Source of the DNA: Bradyrhizobium sp. CCH5-F6
GTDB lineage: Bacteria > Pseudomonadota > Alphaproteobacteria > Rhizobiales > Xanthobacteraceae
DNA: 64,000 bases
NCBI RefSeq assembly: GCF_001556045.1
Contig: NZ_LSIC01000203.1
Coordinates: forward strand, 15,067 to 79,066
Reading direction: 5' to 3'
Shown: positions 53,701 to 62,179 of the stretch, in pieces
Layout of the letters: every line of letters begins with the position of its first letter
Numbering within the stretch: the stretch's first letter is position 1
Program-made: the position numbers and the translations under genes
Notes under the pieces: generated by a model
What the model was told of the DNA's origin: nothing
The model's input: only the letters and a program-made list of their open reading frames with translations
Databases searched by the model: none

Positions 53701-56700
53701 CGCTCGCCGACATGCCGACGCTGGAATAGCCGGCGATCGTCATGTAGGCGGCCTGCGTGATTCCGTTGACCGGAGCGTTGCCTAACTCGATGTCCTTGGC
53801 GACGAGTTGCAGGCTGTTTCCGCCTGCGGTCGCGCCGCCGCTGAAGGCCGGTCCGGCCGTGTTCGTGAGTGTAATGGTCTCGCTGGCGGTGATGGTGGCA
53901 TCTCGCGCGACGCCGCCGTCGAGGCCCTGTGCGAGGCCATTGGCGTCGAGGATCAGGTTCCGCGTTCCCGAATTGAAGTTGCCGTAGACGGTGATCGGTG
54001 CCGACAAGGCGCGCAGCGCGAGCGTCTGGACGTCGGCAAACTGGGCGCTGTTGGCCGGCAGCACGAGGCTCACGCCGGCGACCGTGTTGGCCGTGCCGAT
54101 TCCGATGCTGGGGGCGACCAGGTTGACGCGGCTGGCGTGCAGATCGGTTGTATTGACGGTGATGGCCTTGTTGGCGGCGGTGCCCTGCAGCGTCAGCGTG
54201 TTGGTCTTGATCGTGACGCCATCGGCGACCACGACCTTGCCGCTGTCCGCGGTGTTGCCCCCCGGCAGCGTCAGGCTTCCACTAACCTGCCCGGTCGCCA
54301 AGCCGGGAATGTTCGCAGCGTCCTGCGTGGTGACGTCCCTGAAGCTGATCGTGAGCGACGGCGCGGAGACGCCGGTCTTGGACGGCCCGGTGAGTTGGAG
54401 GGTGGGATCGTTGCTGGCCGCGAACAATGCGCCGCGCCCCGGCTGCTGCGGACCGCCATTGGCATAATAGCCCAGGACCTGCTGGGTGGCCGCATTGAAA
54501 GCCGGAAGTTTGGTCAGGTCTGCGCCGGTGATCGTCGTTCCCGACAGCGTTCCTCCCAGGGCGGTGGCGACGCTCTGGGCGGTGATCGCCGCCTGCTGGT
54601 CCGAGACGACGATGTAGTGGCGCCCGAGGCCGGCGTGAACAGTGCCCTTGGTCTCGATGACGCTGCCGGATTTGACCGTGACCGTTCCGCTGCCCTCGAC
54701 CGGAACATAGACGGGCACGTCGAGCAGGACGGAGCTCGAACCGACCGTCACATATTGCTGGGCCTGCTGCCACTCTCCGGTCTGCTGCGCGACGAGGAGA
54801 ATCTCCGGCGCGCTCAGGGCCTCGCCGCGGGTATCGACGACCACGTTGCTCGCCGTCGGCGTGATCAGGGTGCCGGCGGCAACGTCGCTGCGGAAGCCAC
54901 CGATCAGGACGCTCTCGAAGCCGTTGATCTGGCCGACATCGAGGCCGACATAGCCGGCGGGAACGTCGTTGGCCTCATGGGCCGCGTGGCCGATCACGGC
55001 GAGCTTCGGTGCGCTGATGTCGAGTTCGCCGCCGCGGCCGATATTGCCCTTGCTGTCGGTGCCGGGCTGGGTCAGCGCCATGCCGTTGAGAACGATGGCC
55101 TGAAGGGCCGACACGGAAAGACGGCCAGCGTCCATCGGCAGGCGCGGCGGTATCTTGTTCTGCTTGGCTGCGGCCGCGGCGAAATAGGTGTTGGCCCCGT
55201 TGAAGCTGTACTCGCTGTACTGCTGCCAAACCGAGCTCGTCTGCACGGCGAAGACCGTCTGCCCGGACGACTGCTTTCCGGGCGCCGTCGATTGCGTGTA
55301 ATTGCCCGTCACCAGGACGGTGCCGTCGGTCAGTTTGGTGCCGGTCGGGATGTTCTTGCCGGTGTTGTCCTGCGCGTAAACCACGACACGCATCGCACCG
55401 GGCAACGTCGCGTAATGCGCCGGATAAAGCGTGTACGTCCCGGCAGGGATGCCGCCGCCGCCGTCGACGGTGATCTGCTGACCCGCCAGGGGCACGCTGT
55501 CGCCGGCCGTGACCGTGACGCCGTTGTCGGCGCTGCGCGCGGTGGCGAAGTGGATGTCGTAGGCTGCAACGGACTCGCCGCGCGAGGGCACCAGCGCATA
55601 GACGGTCTGGCCCGAGGGCGTCGTCGTCAGCGTATCGCGCGACCCGCCCTTGCCCTGGATCCATTCCATGGCCTGGAGATCGCCGCCGCCGCGCAGATCG
55701 ATGGTCGAGCCGTCGGCCCGCGTCACCGTCGATCCCGACAGGATCAGTCCCTTGGACGGGGGCGCCGAGAGCGGATTGAGGTTGGCGTTGTAGTACCAGT
55801 TGGTGCCGTCCGAGGTGGCGCCATAGGGCACGGTGGTGTCGGCCAGCGTGACCGAGGTGAGGCTTCCCGGCGCCAGCACCACCGACTGGGTGATGATCGG
55901 CGATACGGACGCATCGGTGTTGCCGAGCGTGATGGTGCCGAGCGGCGCAAACAGATTGCCCCCCTGCTCGATGGTCGCCGCGCGCACGGTGATGCCGCCG
56001 CCGGCCGACAGCGGAATGGTGGTGTCGCTGCCCGCAGGAGCGGTGAACTTGACGTTGCCTGGCGTCTCGATGCCGAAGGTGACGGCCGTGACGGGATAGA
56101 TGCGCTGCGCGGAGAACAGCATATCGCCGGCAGTGACGAGATTGCCGGTGAAGCTCGACTGCTCGGCGGTGGCCGAGGTGTCGTCATTCGCCTTCTTGAG
56201 TCCGTTGGCCACCTTGAGCGTGCCGAGCCGGATGTCCTGGCTGGCGATCAGATTGACCTGGCCGAAGCCGGAGAAATCGAGACCATTGGTCGGAGTTCCG
56301 GCCTTTGCAACCCCTTGCGCGCCCTGGAGATCGATGGTCCCCGCATCGACGGTCAGCGTGCTGGTGCCGCTGACCGGCGAGCTGCCGCTTCCGGCGAGGA
56401 GAACATAAGGCGCGGAGATGCGCACATCGGCCGGACTCGTCGGCGCGCTGATGACGCCTGCCGCGATTTCGAGACGACCGCTCACGTTCCAGTTCAGCGG
56501 ACCCGAGATCGACAAATTGGCCCATGAGGACGAGGCAATGCCATAGATGTTGCCGGGTCGGTCGGTAAAGATGCGGCTCGCCCCTCCCTGCGCACTCGCC
56601 GCGTAGAGATAGACGTTGTCGAACGGGGCAAGCTGGTCTGCCGCTACGAGCAGAGCTCCAGGCTGAAATCCCGAGGCGTATGCGTTCACCGCGGCCGTCA

Positions 56701-59700
56701 CCTCCGACGCGTCCTGGCGAAGTTTGATCGCGCCGCCACCGATCAGGACGGTACCGCCGCTCGCACGCGTGTCCGACTTCACGCTGCCATCGCTGGCGAC
56801 ATACCGGCCGCCAGCCGCTGCAAAGCTGCCGCCCCAGGCCAGCCCGGAAACATTCGCGCTGACGATGCCGGCGTCGCTCCACGCCCATTGCGTGGTCGGC
56901 GAATTCCGGCCATTGGCCACCTGGATGCTGCCGGCCGCCCCGGAGACGTCGACTATGGCGCCGGCATCGGCCACGAGAGAGCCCTCCTTGGCGGCGTAAG
57001 CGTAATAGGCCTGACCGGACACCAAGCTGAGTTCACCGGCTTCGACCGCGAATGTTCCGCCCGCAATGTAGCTCCCGCTGGTGACGGGGCCCTTGACCGT
57101 CCCGAACAGCGGGTTGGAGACGAACGTTCCCGACAAATCAACCAGAGCGCCGGACGAGAGATGCGTGCTCTTCGAATTTATGAAGACGGATCCCCCATGA
57201 TCGATGATGGTCCCGCGCAGTTCGACCGATTGTGCAGGAACGGTCCAACGTGGATCCGACGGCTCGAACTCTACGCGGGTGTCATTGACAGCCGCCAGCA
57301 CGATGTTCGCCTTGGGATCGGTGGCGATCACCGACCCGGTATCAAGCGTAATATAGTCGGCCTTCAGCGTCAGATCGACGGACTTGCGTTGATCGTCCGG
57401 CAGCAACGCAAGCTGCGGCGTGCCTGACTGGCCGAGCTTGGTGCCGGTCGGTGTCGTGGAATAATCGGAGAGACTTGCCAGGTTTTTCTGCTGTAGAGTC
57501 AGATCGGTTCCACTTGAAATGACGATACTGGCCTTTGCGTCGGACCACTGATCTTCAACCGATTCGATCGTATACGAGCCGAAGCCGCCGCTTGTGAGCA
57601 GGGAAGCAGGCAGCGTCGTTGCAACCCCTCCAATGCGAATCGACGATGTCTCACCCTGCTGCAATGTGCCGCCGATCCGGATCGTGTTCGCCGCAGCGAT
57701 CCTCAAGCTCCCGTTGCTCTCGAAGCCGTAGCCACGCAGGGTGCCATCGAGAGCAATAAAAGCTTGCGTGGCGACATTCGCGGTCGGTGGATGCGGGCCA
57801 GGATCAACAGTGTAAGGCTTGCCGTTGTAGATGCTGAGAGAGATGCTCCCCGCCTGCCCCTTCATCACCCCGGTCGCAACGGTGTGCGCCTTGCCGGATG
57901 TGCCGATGTATCCGCCGCTCGACACATCGAGCAGGCTCCCCTGCCCTAGCAATATGCTGCCGGTCGTGTCGATAACGCCGCCGGTGACGTCGAGGCTGTC
58001 CTTGGTCGTGCTGATCGCGATCGACCCGCCGTTGATGAAAGCCGGACCGGTTGCGTCGATACTGGCCATGCGCCCGGTGTCGTTGACGAAACGACCGCTG
58101 ACATCGATCGTGCCGCCGACGAATATATTCGCGGCAATGGTATTGCCCGATGCGTCGCTGGGGGCCTTGAACAAAGACGTCGTGAAATTTTTGCTGATCG
58201 ACTCTCGGTCGGTAACGAGGTTGACGTCTCCTCCTGCCGCCGATGCCGTTCCGGCGATGTCGATGGCTCCGCCCGCAGTGACGGAAAGGCTGCCGCCCGC
58301 CGCCAGGTTGAGCGTGCTTCCCGCCGAGAGAACGAAATCGTTCGCCGTCACCGAAAGGGCGCTCAGGCCGTAGCTCGACAAAATCTCAGCCGAGAGATTG
58401 GTGGTGTAGGCGCTCTGCGTGGCGTAATTGGCCGAAGCCGCGGCGCCGATCTGGACGCTGGACGGGGTGGTCAGCGTCAGCGAGCCCTGCGCCGGCAACT
58501 GGCCGCCGCTGATCTGCCGCTCGCCGGCGGTCGAGCCGAAATAGATGATGCCTTTGTCAAGAGGTGCGATCTGGACGGTCACGACGCTGACGCCGCCGGC
58601 GGCGTGGCCTTCGGCGTAGCCCGGCGAATAGATCTGGCTCTGCGTGGACCAGTATTCTGTAACCCCCCAGCGCGCATGCTTGACGCTGAACTGCCCGGCA
58701 ATGCCGAGATAGGTCATGTTCGGGTCGGCATTGGCGATGTTGTAGATGCGGCCGTCGCTGCCGATCAGCCGCGTGGTGTTCACCATGCCCGGCGTGAACT
58801 TGACGCTACCGCCGGCGACGTTCATCACCGAGCCCGTGGTGGTGACGCCCGAGGCTGCCCCGTTCTCGACCTTCAGATCCGTGTCGAGGCTGATGCTGCC
58901 GCCGACCGTCATCAGCTGATAGATGCTGCGCGGCACCTTGGCGACGTAACCGCTGGCATCGGCGATCGGCGAGCCGACCCAGGTCGTGCCGTCGCTGCGC
59001 GTGCCCGAGTTGCGGATATCGATCCACAGCGTCTGGCCGTAGACCACGCCGCTGCCGTCTGCGGACACGGTGGCATAAGGGGGACGCTGCAGCGGCATGT
59101 CGGCGAATTCGGCGAGCAGCTTGACGCCGATCACGTTGTAGCTCGCCGGCAACTCGACATTCTGGAGCCCCGCCACGTCGATCGTCGCACCCGGTGCGAG
59201 CAAGACGGTCTGAGGGTCATTCGAGTTGGAGGCGACACCTTGTGAGTTTCCGCCGGCCCCTGTCGAGGCGGTGCCTTGATAGAACAGGCTCAGCGCGCCG
59301 TTCGGCAGCGTCTTCGGGAACTCCTTCGCGTTGAGCGAGACCTGAGCCGATGGCGCCGAAATCAGGCCGTTCGTACCAATGGTCACGCTGGTCTGTGCCG
59401 AGGCTTCGATGTAGGTCGGCACGAAGCTTTGCGTCGAAGGCAAACCTGCCGACCCGTCGTCCACCGGCAGGCTCGAGATCACGCCGTTCATGCTGACGCT
59501 GGTGGCAGCGCGCAGCAGCACGAAACTGTTGCGGCTGATACTTGTATCGGCGGAGATCACGCCCTGGAGCAGAGTCCCGGCGCTGTCCATCAGCGATCGA
59601 CCGTTCGCATCGGTAGGGTTTGCGACGCTGACCTTGTCGCCGTTCATCACCAGCACGCCACGGCCGATGTCGATCACGCCGTCGTGCACCGCTGCGCCCG

Positions 59701-60919
59701 TGCCCGGCAGGTAGAAGTTGGTGCGCGGGTAGCCGAAGGGATCAGAGCCGGCTGGATCGGCGTTGTAAGTCGCCGCAAATTGCGAGAGCCTGAACTCCGT
59801 GCCGGGGAACTTGTTGGTGTTGCCCTTGTCGTCCTTGCCGAGCACTTCGTTGGGTAACACGGAAAAGCCGTTCGGCACCACGTCGATGGTGCGCGCCGCA
59901 ACCATTGCCACCTCGCCGGTGGTGGCCGTGATGGACCCGGAATTATAGACATTGGCGCCGAACAGGAAGACCGAACCGGGCGAGCCCTGCGCGACCTGGT
60001 CGTAGCGAATGTTGCCGGTGATCGACGCGCCGCGCTCGACCTTGACGTCCCCCGCGATCAGGTTCGTCGCGGCGCCGCCGTCCTTGTCGTAGATCGAGAA
60101 CGAGTTCAGGTTGGCGATGCCCTGGTCCATGAAGAACTTGTCGCGGTCCTCGAGCGAAGACCCGAGCTTGCCGACGTCGAGGCTGGAGGCAATCAGGGTG
60201 TGGACGTTCACCTGAGAGCCGGCGCCGAACACGATGCCGTTGCGGTTGATGAGATAGACGCCGCCGAGCGCGTTGATCTGACCGAGGATGCGGCTGGGCG
60301 ACGCACTCGAGTCCACCCGGTTGAGCGCGATCCAGTCCGACGCCGCCTGATTGAAATTGACGGTGGTCTTGGCGCCGACGTTGAAGCTGTCCCAATAGAG
60401 GATGCTCTTCTGCTGCGTCTGCTGGATGTCGACCGTCACCTTCGTGACGGCGCCATTGGCATCCTTGACGTTCGTCTGCGTCGGCGCATTGGCGCCGGTC
60501 CATTTCGACGGGTCGAGCTTGATCCCGGCCAGCGGATCGCTGTCGGTGCCGCCGGTGGGCATCAGCCCGCCGGTGACCAGTCCGTTCGGAACGGACCCGC
60601 CGGCAGCCCGCGCCGCGGCCGCGGCGTCGGCCTGCAGCTTCCGGGCGGCGGCAAGTGCGGCGGCGGCCCGGGCCAATGAAGCCTGCGCCTGCGTCGCAGC
60701 TCCCGCTGCCTGCTGCGCCGCCTGAATCGCCGCCTGCTGCGCTTCCTGCGTCGGCGCGACCGTATTGGCGCCCGGCGTCAGGCTGCGCGCATGGCCGAAG
60801 CCGCTCGCCAGCGACAGGGCCACCAGACTGACGCCGCACAACAGCGAACGTTCGAGGGCACGGCGAGAGCCACGAGCAGTCGCGCCCGGGGACGGCATAA
60901 CATTGTCGGGATGGGGCAC
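47765..60919 (-). CDS. Giant filamentous-haemagglutinin-like exoprotein (TpsA)
   Basis: 4384 residues, uninterrupted. The start is GTG 60919 or ATG 60898; a signal peptide follows ('LLCGVSLVALSLASGFGHA'). Residues ~55-110 are an Ala/Gln helical stretch. The TPS secretion domain is at ~150-400 with 'YWDSFNVGAKTTVNFNQ', 'IALNRVDSS' and 'GGVYLINRNGIVFGAGSQV', where the usual NPNGI reads NRNGI. Thousands of residues of beta-helix-type repeats follow, rich in Gly, Thr, Ser, Asn and Val, with few Cys. The last ~250 residues ('GGDVMMWSSNGNLDAGRGS', 'LLAPRGTIDFGTAGVQSSGD') look like the DUF3739 end of such adhesins. No C-terminal anchor motif is seen. It is secreted through TpsB and forms a surface fibre for adhesion or aggregation. 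Confidence 0.95.
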   Translation of the reverse strand: MPHPDNVMPSPGATARGSRRALERSLLCGVSLVALSLASGFGHARSLTPGANTVAPTQEAQQAAIQAAQQAAGAATQAQASLARAAAALAAARKLQADAAAAARAAGGSVPNGLVTGGLMPTGGTDSDPLAGIKLDPSKWTGANAPTQTNVKDANGAVTKVTVDIQQTQQKSILYWDSFNVGAKTTVNFNQAASDWIALNRVDSSASPSRILGQINALGGVYLINRNGIVFGAGSQVNVHTLIASSLDVGKLGSSLEDRDKFFMDQGIANLNSFSIYDKDGGAATNLIAGDVKVERGASITGNIRYDQVAQGSPGSVFLFGANVYNSGSITATTGEVAMVAARTIDVVPNGFSVLPNEVLGKDDKGNTNKFPGTEFRLSQFAATYNADPAGSDPFGYPRTNFYLPGTGAAVHDGVIDIGRGVLVMNGDKVSVANPTDANGRSLMDSAGTLLQGVISADTSISRNSFVLLRAATSVSMNGVISSLPVDDGSAGLPSTQSFVPTYIEASAQTSVTIGTNGLISAPSAQVSLNAKEFPKTLPNGALSLFYQGTASTGAGGNSQGVASNSNDPQTVLLAPGATIDVAGLQNVELPASYNVIGVKLLAEFADMPLQRPPYATVSADGSGVVYGQTLWIDIRNSGTRSDGTTWVGSPIADASGYVAKVPRSIYQLMTVGGSISLDTDLKVENGAASGVTTTGSVMNVAGGSVKFTPGMVNTTRLIGSDGRIYNIANADPNMTYLGIAGQFSVKHARWGVTEYWSTQSQIYSPGYAEGHAAGGVSVVTVQIAPLDKGIIYFGSTAGERQISGGQLPAQGSLTLTTPSSVQIGAAASANYATQSAYTTNLSAEILSSYGLSALSVTANDFVLSAGSTLNLAAGGSLSVTAGGAIDIAGTASAAGGDVNLVTDRESISKNFTTSLFKAPSDASGNTIAANIFVGGTIDVSGRFVNDTGRMASIDATGPAFINGGSIAISTTKDSLDVTGGVIDTTGSILLGQGSLLDVSSGGYIGTSGKAHTVATGVMKGQAGSISLSIYNGKPYTVDPGPHPPTANVATQAFIALDGTLRGYGFESNGSLRIAAANTIRIGGTLQQGETSSIRIGGVATTLPASLLTSGGFGSYTIESVEDQWSDAKASIVISSGTDLTLQQKNLASLSDYSTTPTGTKLGQSGTPQLALLPDDQRKSVDLTLKADYITLDTGSVIATDPKANIVLAAVNDTRVEFEPSDPRWTVPAQSVELRGTIIDHGGSVFINSKSTHLSSGALVDLSGTFVSNPLFGTVKGPVTSGSYIAGGTFAVEAGELSLVSGQAYYAYAAKEGSLVADAGAIVDVSGAAGSIQVANGRNSPTTQWAWSDAGIVSANVSGLAWGGSFAAAGGRYVASDGSVKSDTRASGGTVLIGGGAIKLRQDASEVTAAVNAYASGFQPGALLVAADQLAPFDNVYLYAASAQGGASRIFTDRPGNIYGIASSSWANLSISGPLNWNVSGRLEIAAGVISAPTSPADVRISAPYVLLAGSGSSPVSGTSTLTVDAGTIDLQGAQGVAKAGTPTNGLDFSGFGQVNLIASQDIRLGTLKVANGLKKANDDTSATAEQSSFTGNLVTAGDMLFSAQRIYPVTAVTFGIETPGNVKFTAPAGSDTTIPLSAGGGITVRAATIEQGGNLFAPLGTITLGNTDASVSPIITQSVVLAPGSLTSVTLADTTVPYGATSDGTNWYYNANLNPLSAPPSKGLILSGSTVTRADGSTIDLRGGGDLQAMEWIQGKGGSRDTLTTTPSGQTVYALVPSRGESVAAYDIHFATARSADNGVTVTAGDSVPLAGQQITVDGGGGIPAGTYTLYPAHYATLPGAMRVVVYAQDNTGKNIPTGTKLTDGTVLVTGNYTQSTAPGKQSSGQTVFAVQTSSVWQQYSEYSFNGANTYFAAAAAKQNKIPPRLPMDAGRLSVSALQAIVLNGMALTQPGTDSKGNIGRGGELDISAPKLAVIGHAAHEANDVPAGYVGLDVGQINGFESVLIGGFRSDVAAGTLITPTASNVVVDTRGEALSAPEILLVAQQTGEWQQAQQYVTVGSSSVLLDVPVYVPVEGSGTVTVKSGSVIETKGTVHAGLGRHYIVVSDQQAAITAQSVATALGGTLSGTTITGADLTKLPAFNAATQQVLGYYANGGPQQPGRGALFAASNDPTLQLTGPSKTGVSAPSLTISFRDVTTQDAANIPGLATGQVSGSLTLPGGNTADSGKVVVADGVTIKTNTLTLQGTAANKAITVNTTDLHASRVNLVAPSIGIGTANTVAGVSLVLPANSAQFADVQTLALRALSAPITVYGNFNSGTRNLILDANGLAQGLDGGVARDATITASETITLTNTAGPAFSGGATAGGNSLQLVAKDIELGNAPVNGITQAAYMTIAGYSSVGMSASERVLVKGPGALALGVNNTDKVDLAITTPSVLVAGASGAKSQSFSITGYAGNVTIRDSVTRTGAVERPADSTEVGGSLQVTAANITIASTIQAQGGTITLSAIAGNLELEKGAYLSAAGYKKTLVDVDTYAPGGKVVLNADIGTAFLPFTGEGKVKIDAGSVVDVAQPAGGLGYGGEIDVNATRGSATIAGALRGAGAPGLGGRFKLDTLGSADLTSLADNLLAGGLTGAVDIHTRTGNLELAAGHTLKANAVTLTADDAAWDGSDASKQFGQVKIRGLIDATGYGGKTADGTGQAGGQVALYGANAVFLASSGVIDASTTHADERGGDVTIGIGWDAKSKIYLQQGTQINVSGGTKGGLSGGTVTFRAPLDGNNDVKVAAISNVANAAGTPGAKFYADGDKTFDELPVLDATNNVNDRTRTSIVGARSVAVNGYIAFDTTAGKNGIDGSSLGWFGTIDTSGWYKGVDTNGNLIPATTGSWTNVSGFTLNPSSVFAGFSGVPTTPASVRDSTGQVIATMNGYVMGLNAFSALPPSDAGFVFDGSTTYKITFEGGAQGTVSTLAFGGTLNIVITNAGSGYTTAPTWADITRSDGQTVRVTATRSNLKIVSAQINLVDGFTGYSGSTPSNVTVSGAGGVQVISFAQGSNFSGKTVLSSDGKTTFVPDTPNFIPLKSSGVYDPFNPATQGTAGIATFTGGAGTGSAFFGDIVSQITKGTWSYGGQSYGFSNLFARLAPLAASLGADVVHVQPGVDLVNSKGDITVSSNWNLAAGTAGGLKDGKFDPTSSYIDFNYRLVTPWGGFDAGALTLRAAGNINVNASISDGFFQFGNYLGTSNASSRYFDENTVVRTNGAYTYYLNTPGGGSSTAAPYNAAANGISPSSLDLAAADLFPHSLLVCTTDCSTANIKTITAPSSWSYNFTAGADVSSANVSARVSLAREVGDVIVDKHASYTQTLVQDRLANSTVTVDIPTMIRTGTGNINIAAARDVILKDTSAPGVIYAAGVNTAAYANPYSVQTINGTSTIVVTDPNGFYEPRVLGYGNAAAVDAPDLYYGPPTAAAFPEKGGDVVIDAQRDVIGNVTVDKKVPQYYQPWLLSNAAITQSGSAAIVGAGVFAPAGNTIASQTAWWIQYGSFQQGFLSAGGNISVLAGRDLVDVSVSAPTTGRVTGGLAASSTPVTHVYGSGNMIVRAGGDIRGGSFYEGSGHARIEAGGDIRDNGTIYRYAKSALALPNLPQLAVDTGQITLVAGGSVAVAGVVNPAALHGQQPSNANPLETATNPTMALYFDTYGPDSKVSLLSKSGDVSIGLSSPTVSTTATPGAAAAYPASFEAIALQGSLVTSGIGAIVTQNVSGSLVRTPGMMLSASDHGTFALLAEGDIDLTFGYPKQSSDPLERSPRPLISAGPALFDVAFDPYRPNSGYGESSSRAVLAHADDEGLDTTARIYAATGTITATGTFGERTKGDVLKVYQHIEINRPASIYAGGNIVDLNLIVQNIHVNDVSKIVAGGNITYTGYANGGGIQVAGPGYLVVQAGGDIGPFLPAAFNNATQAPVQEGIVSVGNASSTPVGNVYIASSWGGSIGIYNQSLLGPQNNQRRNAALTEAAGTKQGASIDVLFGVKFGIDYDAMISKYFDPASPNFLGNVVGTNALTGEKQTLTFDQFKSLPKDLQHVLVDQAFFAGLKEVGKGTFKTAFGYEMIDTMFPATFGYTANALGGGASGASELVKTGDMNLLHATVQTQLGGDVSIFGPGGSLIVGSLAAESNTALKLRDIGILTLGGGAINTFTDQNVLVNSSRVLTTQGGDVMMWSSNGNLDAGRGSKTTLSAPALQVLYDQDDYQFIDLGGYVTGAGIGTLKASNVAQVSNLYLLAPRGTIDFGTAGVQSSGDAVIVAPVVANFGNASVQGTSTGVPTISVPNIGALTAGSNTAGAAAKTADTPTAGGSSKPASIFIVEVIGYGGGDGQDASGKETDGNSSNESKQ

Positions 60920-61159
60920 GCCGCAGCACTTTCAAATTGAATGGTTCCAGCCGGGCCCACCGCGCAGGCAGACCCGTGCCTCGCATTTACCTTTTGTTTA
61001 CTAACATTGATATGTCAGAAATATATCATGGGCGACGGATGTCGCCGGCATTATGTTGTTGAATAACATAGTGAATGACGCGGATCAGGCCGTCCGGCGC
61101 GCCGATCCGTCGCAGATATGCCTCCGGCGGCGGGAAACGCCCCTGTGGCAGCCGCAGGG
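60920..61159. other. Promoter region of the giant adhesin gene
   Basis: 240 nt without a gene. It has an AT-rich stretch (60985-61030) likely to hold the adhesin promoter and an inverted repeat TATGTT-N7-AACATA at 61052-61070, which could be an operator or the end of the upstream transcript. Confidence 0.45.
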
Positions 61160-61978
61160 TCAGCGCGGACCCTGATTGGCGAGCGGATTGACGAGACCGG
61201 GGGGCAATCGCAGATTGGCCGGCATGGCCCGGCCGATCGGCAGGTTCATGTTGGCGCCCGGATGAACATAGGTGCCGCCGTTGGCCGCAACAGGCGGCGG
61301 GGCGGTCGGTGCAGCGGGCATCGCCGGCGGCACGGCCGGCATCGGCGGCGGCCCTGCGAGCATGGGGGCGCCAGCCGTCCCGCTTCCTTTCACGTCCGGC
61401 GCCGGGAGATCGAGCACGGCCTGATCGAGGCCCCTTGCCAGTTCGACCCGCCGCCGCTCGACCGCGCGGAGCGTCCATCCATTGTGATTTTCGCCGGCCC
61501 TGAGCCGGACCACGGATTTGCTGCCGGCGTCCAGAAAGAGGCCGATCTTTTCGGCGCCGATGATGGTCCCGAGCAAGGACAGTTGCGGCGTTTCCGGCTC
61601 GGGCGGTTTGGGCGGCGGCCCCGGCGGAGGCGCCACCGGCATCGCGACCGGTGCAACCGCCGGCGGGCGCCGTGTCGGCGCGAACAAGGGCCGCTCGCGC
61701 GTTGCCGTCAGCCGGCCCAGCGGAATTGCCCATAACGGATTGTCGCCGAGCGCACGCTGCGGCGGACTGGCAGCCGGCGCGTGCTCGGGAGCGGCCGCCG
61801 GAGGTCCGGACACGATCGGGCTCGTCGCGCCCGGCGCAGGATCGGCCGGCTTCGCCGCGAACAGATCCTCTGCGGGCTCGGTCGCAATGACATCCATCGC
61901 CGACGGAGCACCGACGGCCGCAACAACTCCCATGGCGAGGACGCCTGCAAACGACAAGACAAAAAAGCGCAGCGACAT
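61160..61978 (-). CDS. GspC/PulC-like exported protein, Pro/Ala-rich
   Basis: 272 residues from ATG 61978 (MSLRFFVLSFAGVLAMG); the longer open frame to 62140 overlaps the terminator of the next gene. A signal peptide or TM is at ~4-24. A middle region 'NPLWAIPLGRLTATRERPLF' and 'LSLLGTIIGAEKIGLFLD', with 'VRLRAGENHNGWTLRAVERR', resembles the HR/PulC-type domain of type II secretion GspC and related GspN-cluster proteins. The flanks are Pro/Ala-rich. It lies just upstream of tpsA on the same strand and may help its export. The domain call is from pattern recognition only. Confidence 0.7.
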   Translation of the reverse strand: MSLRFFVLSFAGVLAMGVVAAVGAPSAMDVIATEPAEDLFAAKPADPAPGATSPIVSGPPAAAPEHAPAASPPQRALGDNPLWAIPLGRLTATRERPLFAPTRRPPAVAPVAMPVAPPPGPPPKPPEPETPQLSLLGTIIGAEKIGLFLDAGSKSVVRLRAGENHNGWTLRAVERRRVELARGLDQAVLDLPAPDVKGSGTAGAPMLAGPPPMPAVPPAMPAAPTAPPPVAANGGTYVHPGANMNLPIGRAMPANLRLPPGLVNPLANQGPR

Positions 61979-62106
61979 GACAGAGACGGTCCTTGCTCGG
62001 CCCCGAGCGATAACGTTGCGTCTTATCACCGATGTGACGCCACGTGAAATGTTATCACCCCACAACAGCGTGCCCTGGCGTCGCGATGGCCCTGCCGTGC
62101 GAGGCC

Positions 62107-62137
62107 AAAAAAATGCACCCGGCTGACGCCGGGTGCA
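62107..62137 (-). terminator. Rho-independent terminator of the PstS-like gene
   Basis: A perfect 10-bp stem, TGCACCCGGC (62114-62123) / GCCGGGTGCA (62128-62137), has a 4-nt loop. On the minus strand it is followed by seven T (62113-62107). It begins ~43 nt after the stop codon of the gene at 62180. Confidence 0.92.
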
Positions 62138-62179
62138 CACAGTCTCGGATCGTTGATCGGGCCGAAGCCCGGGCAGCGA

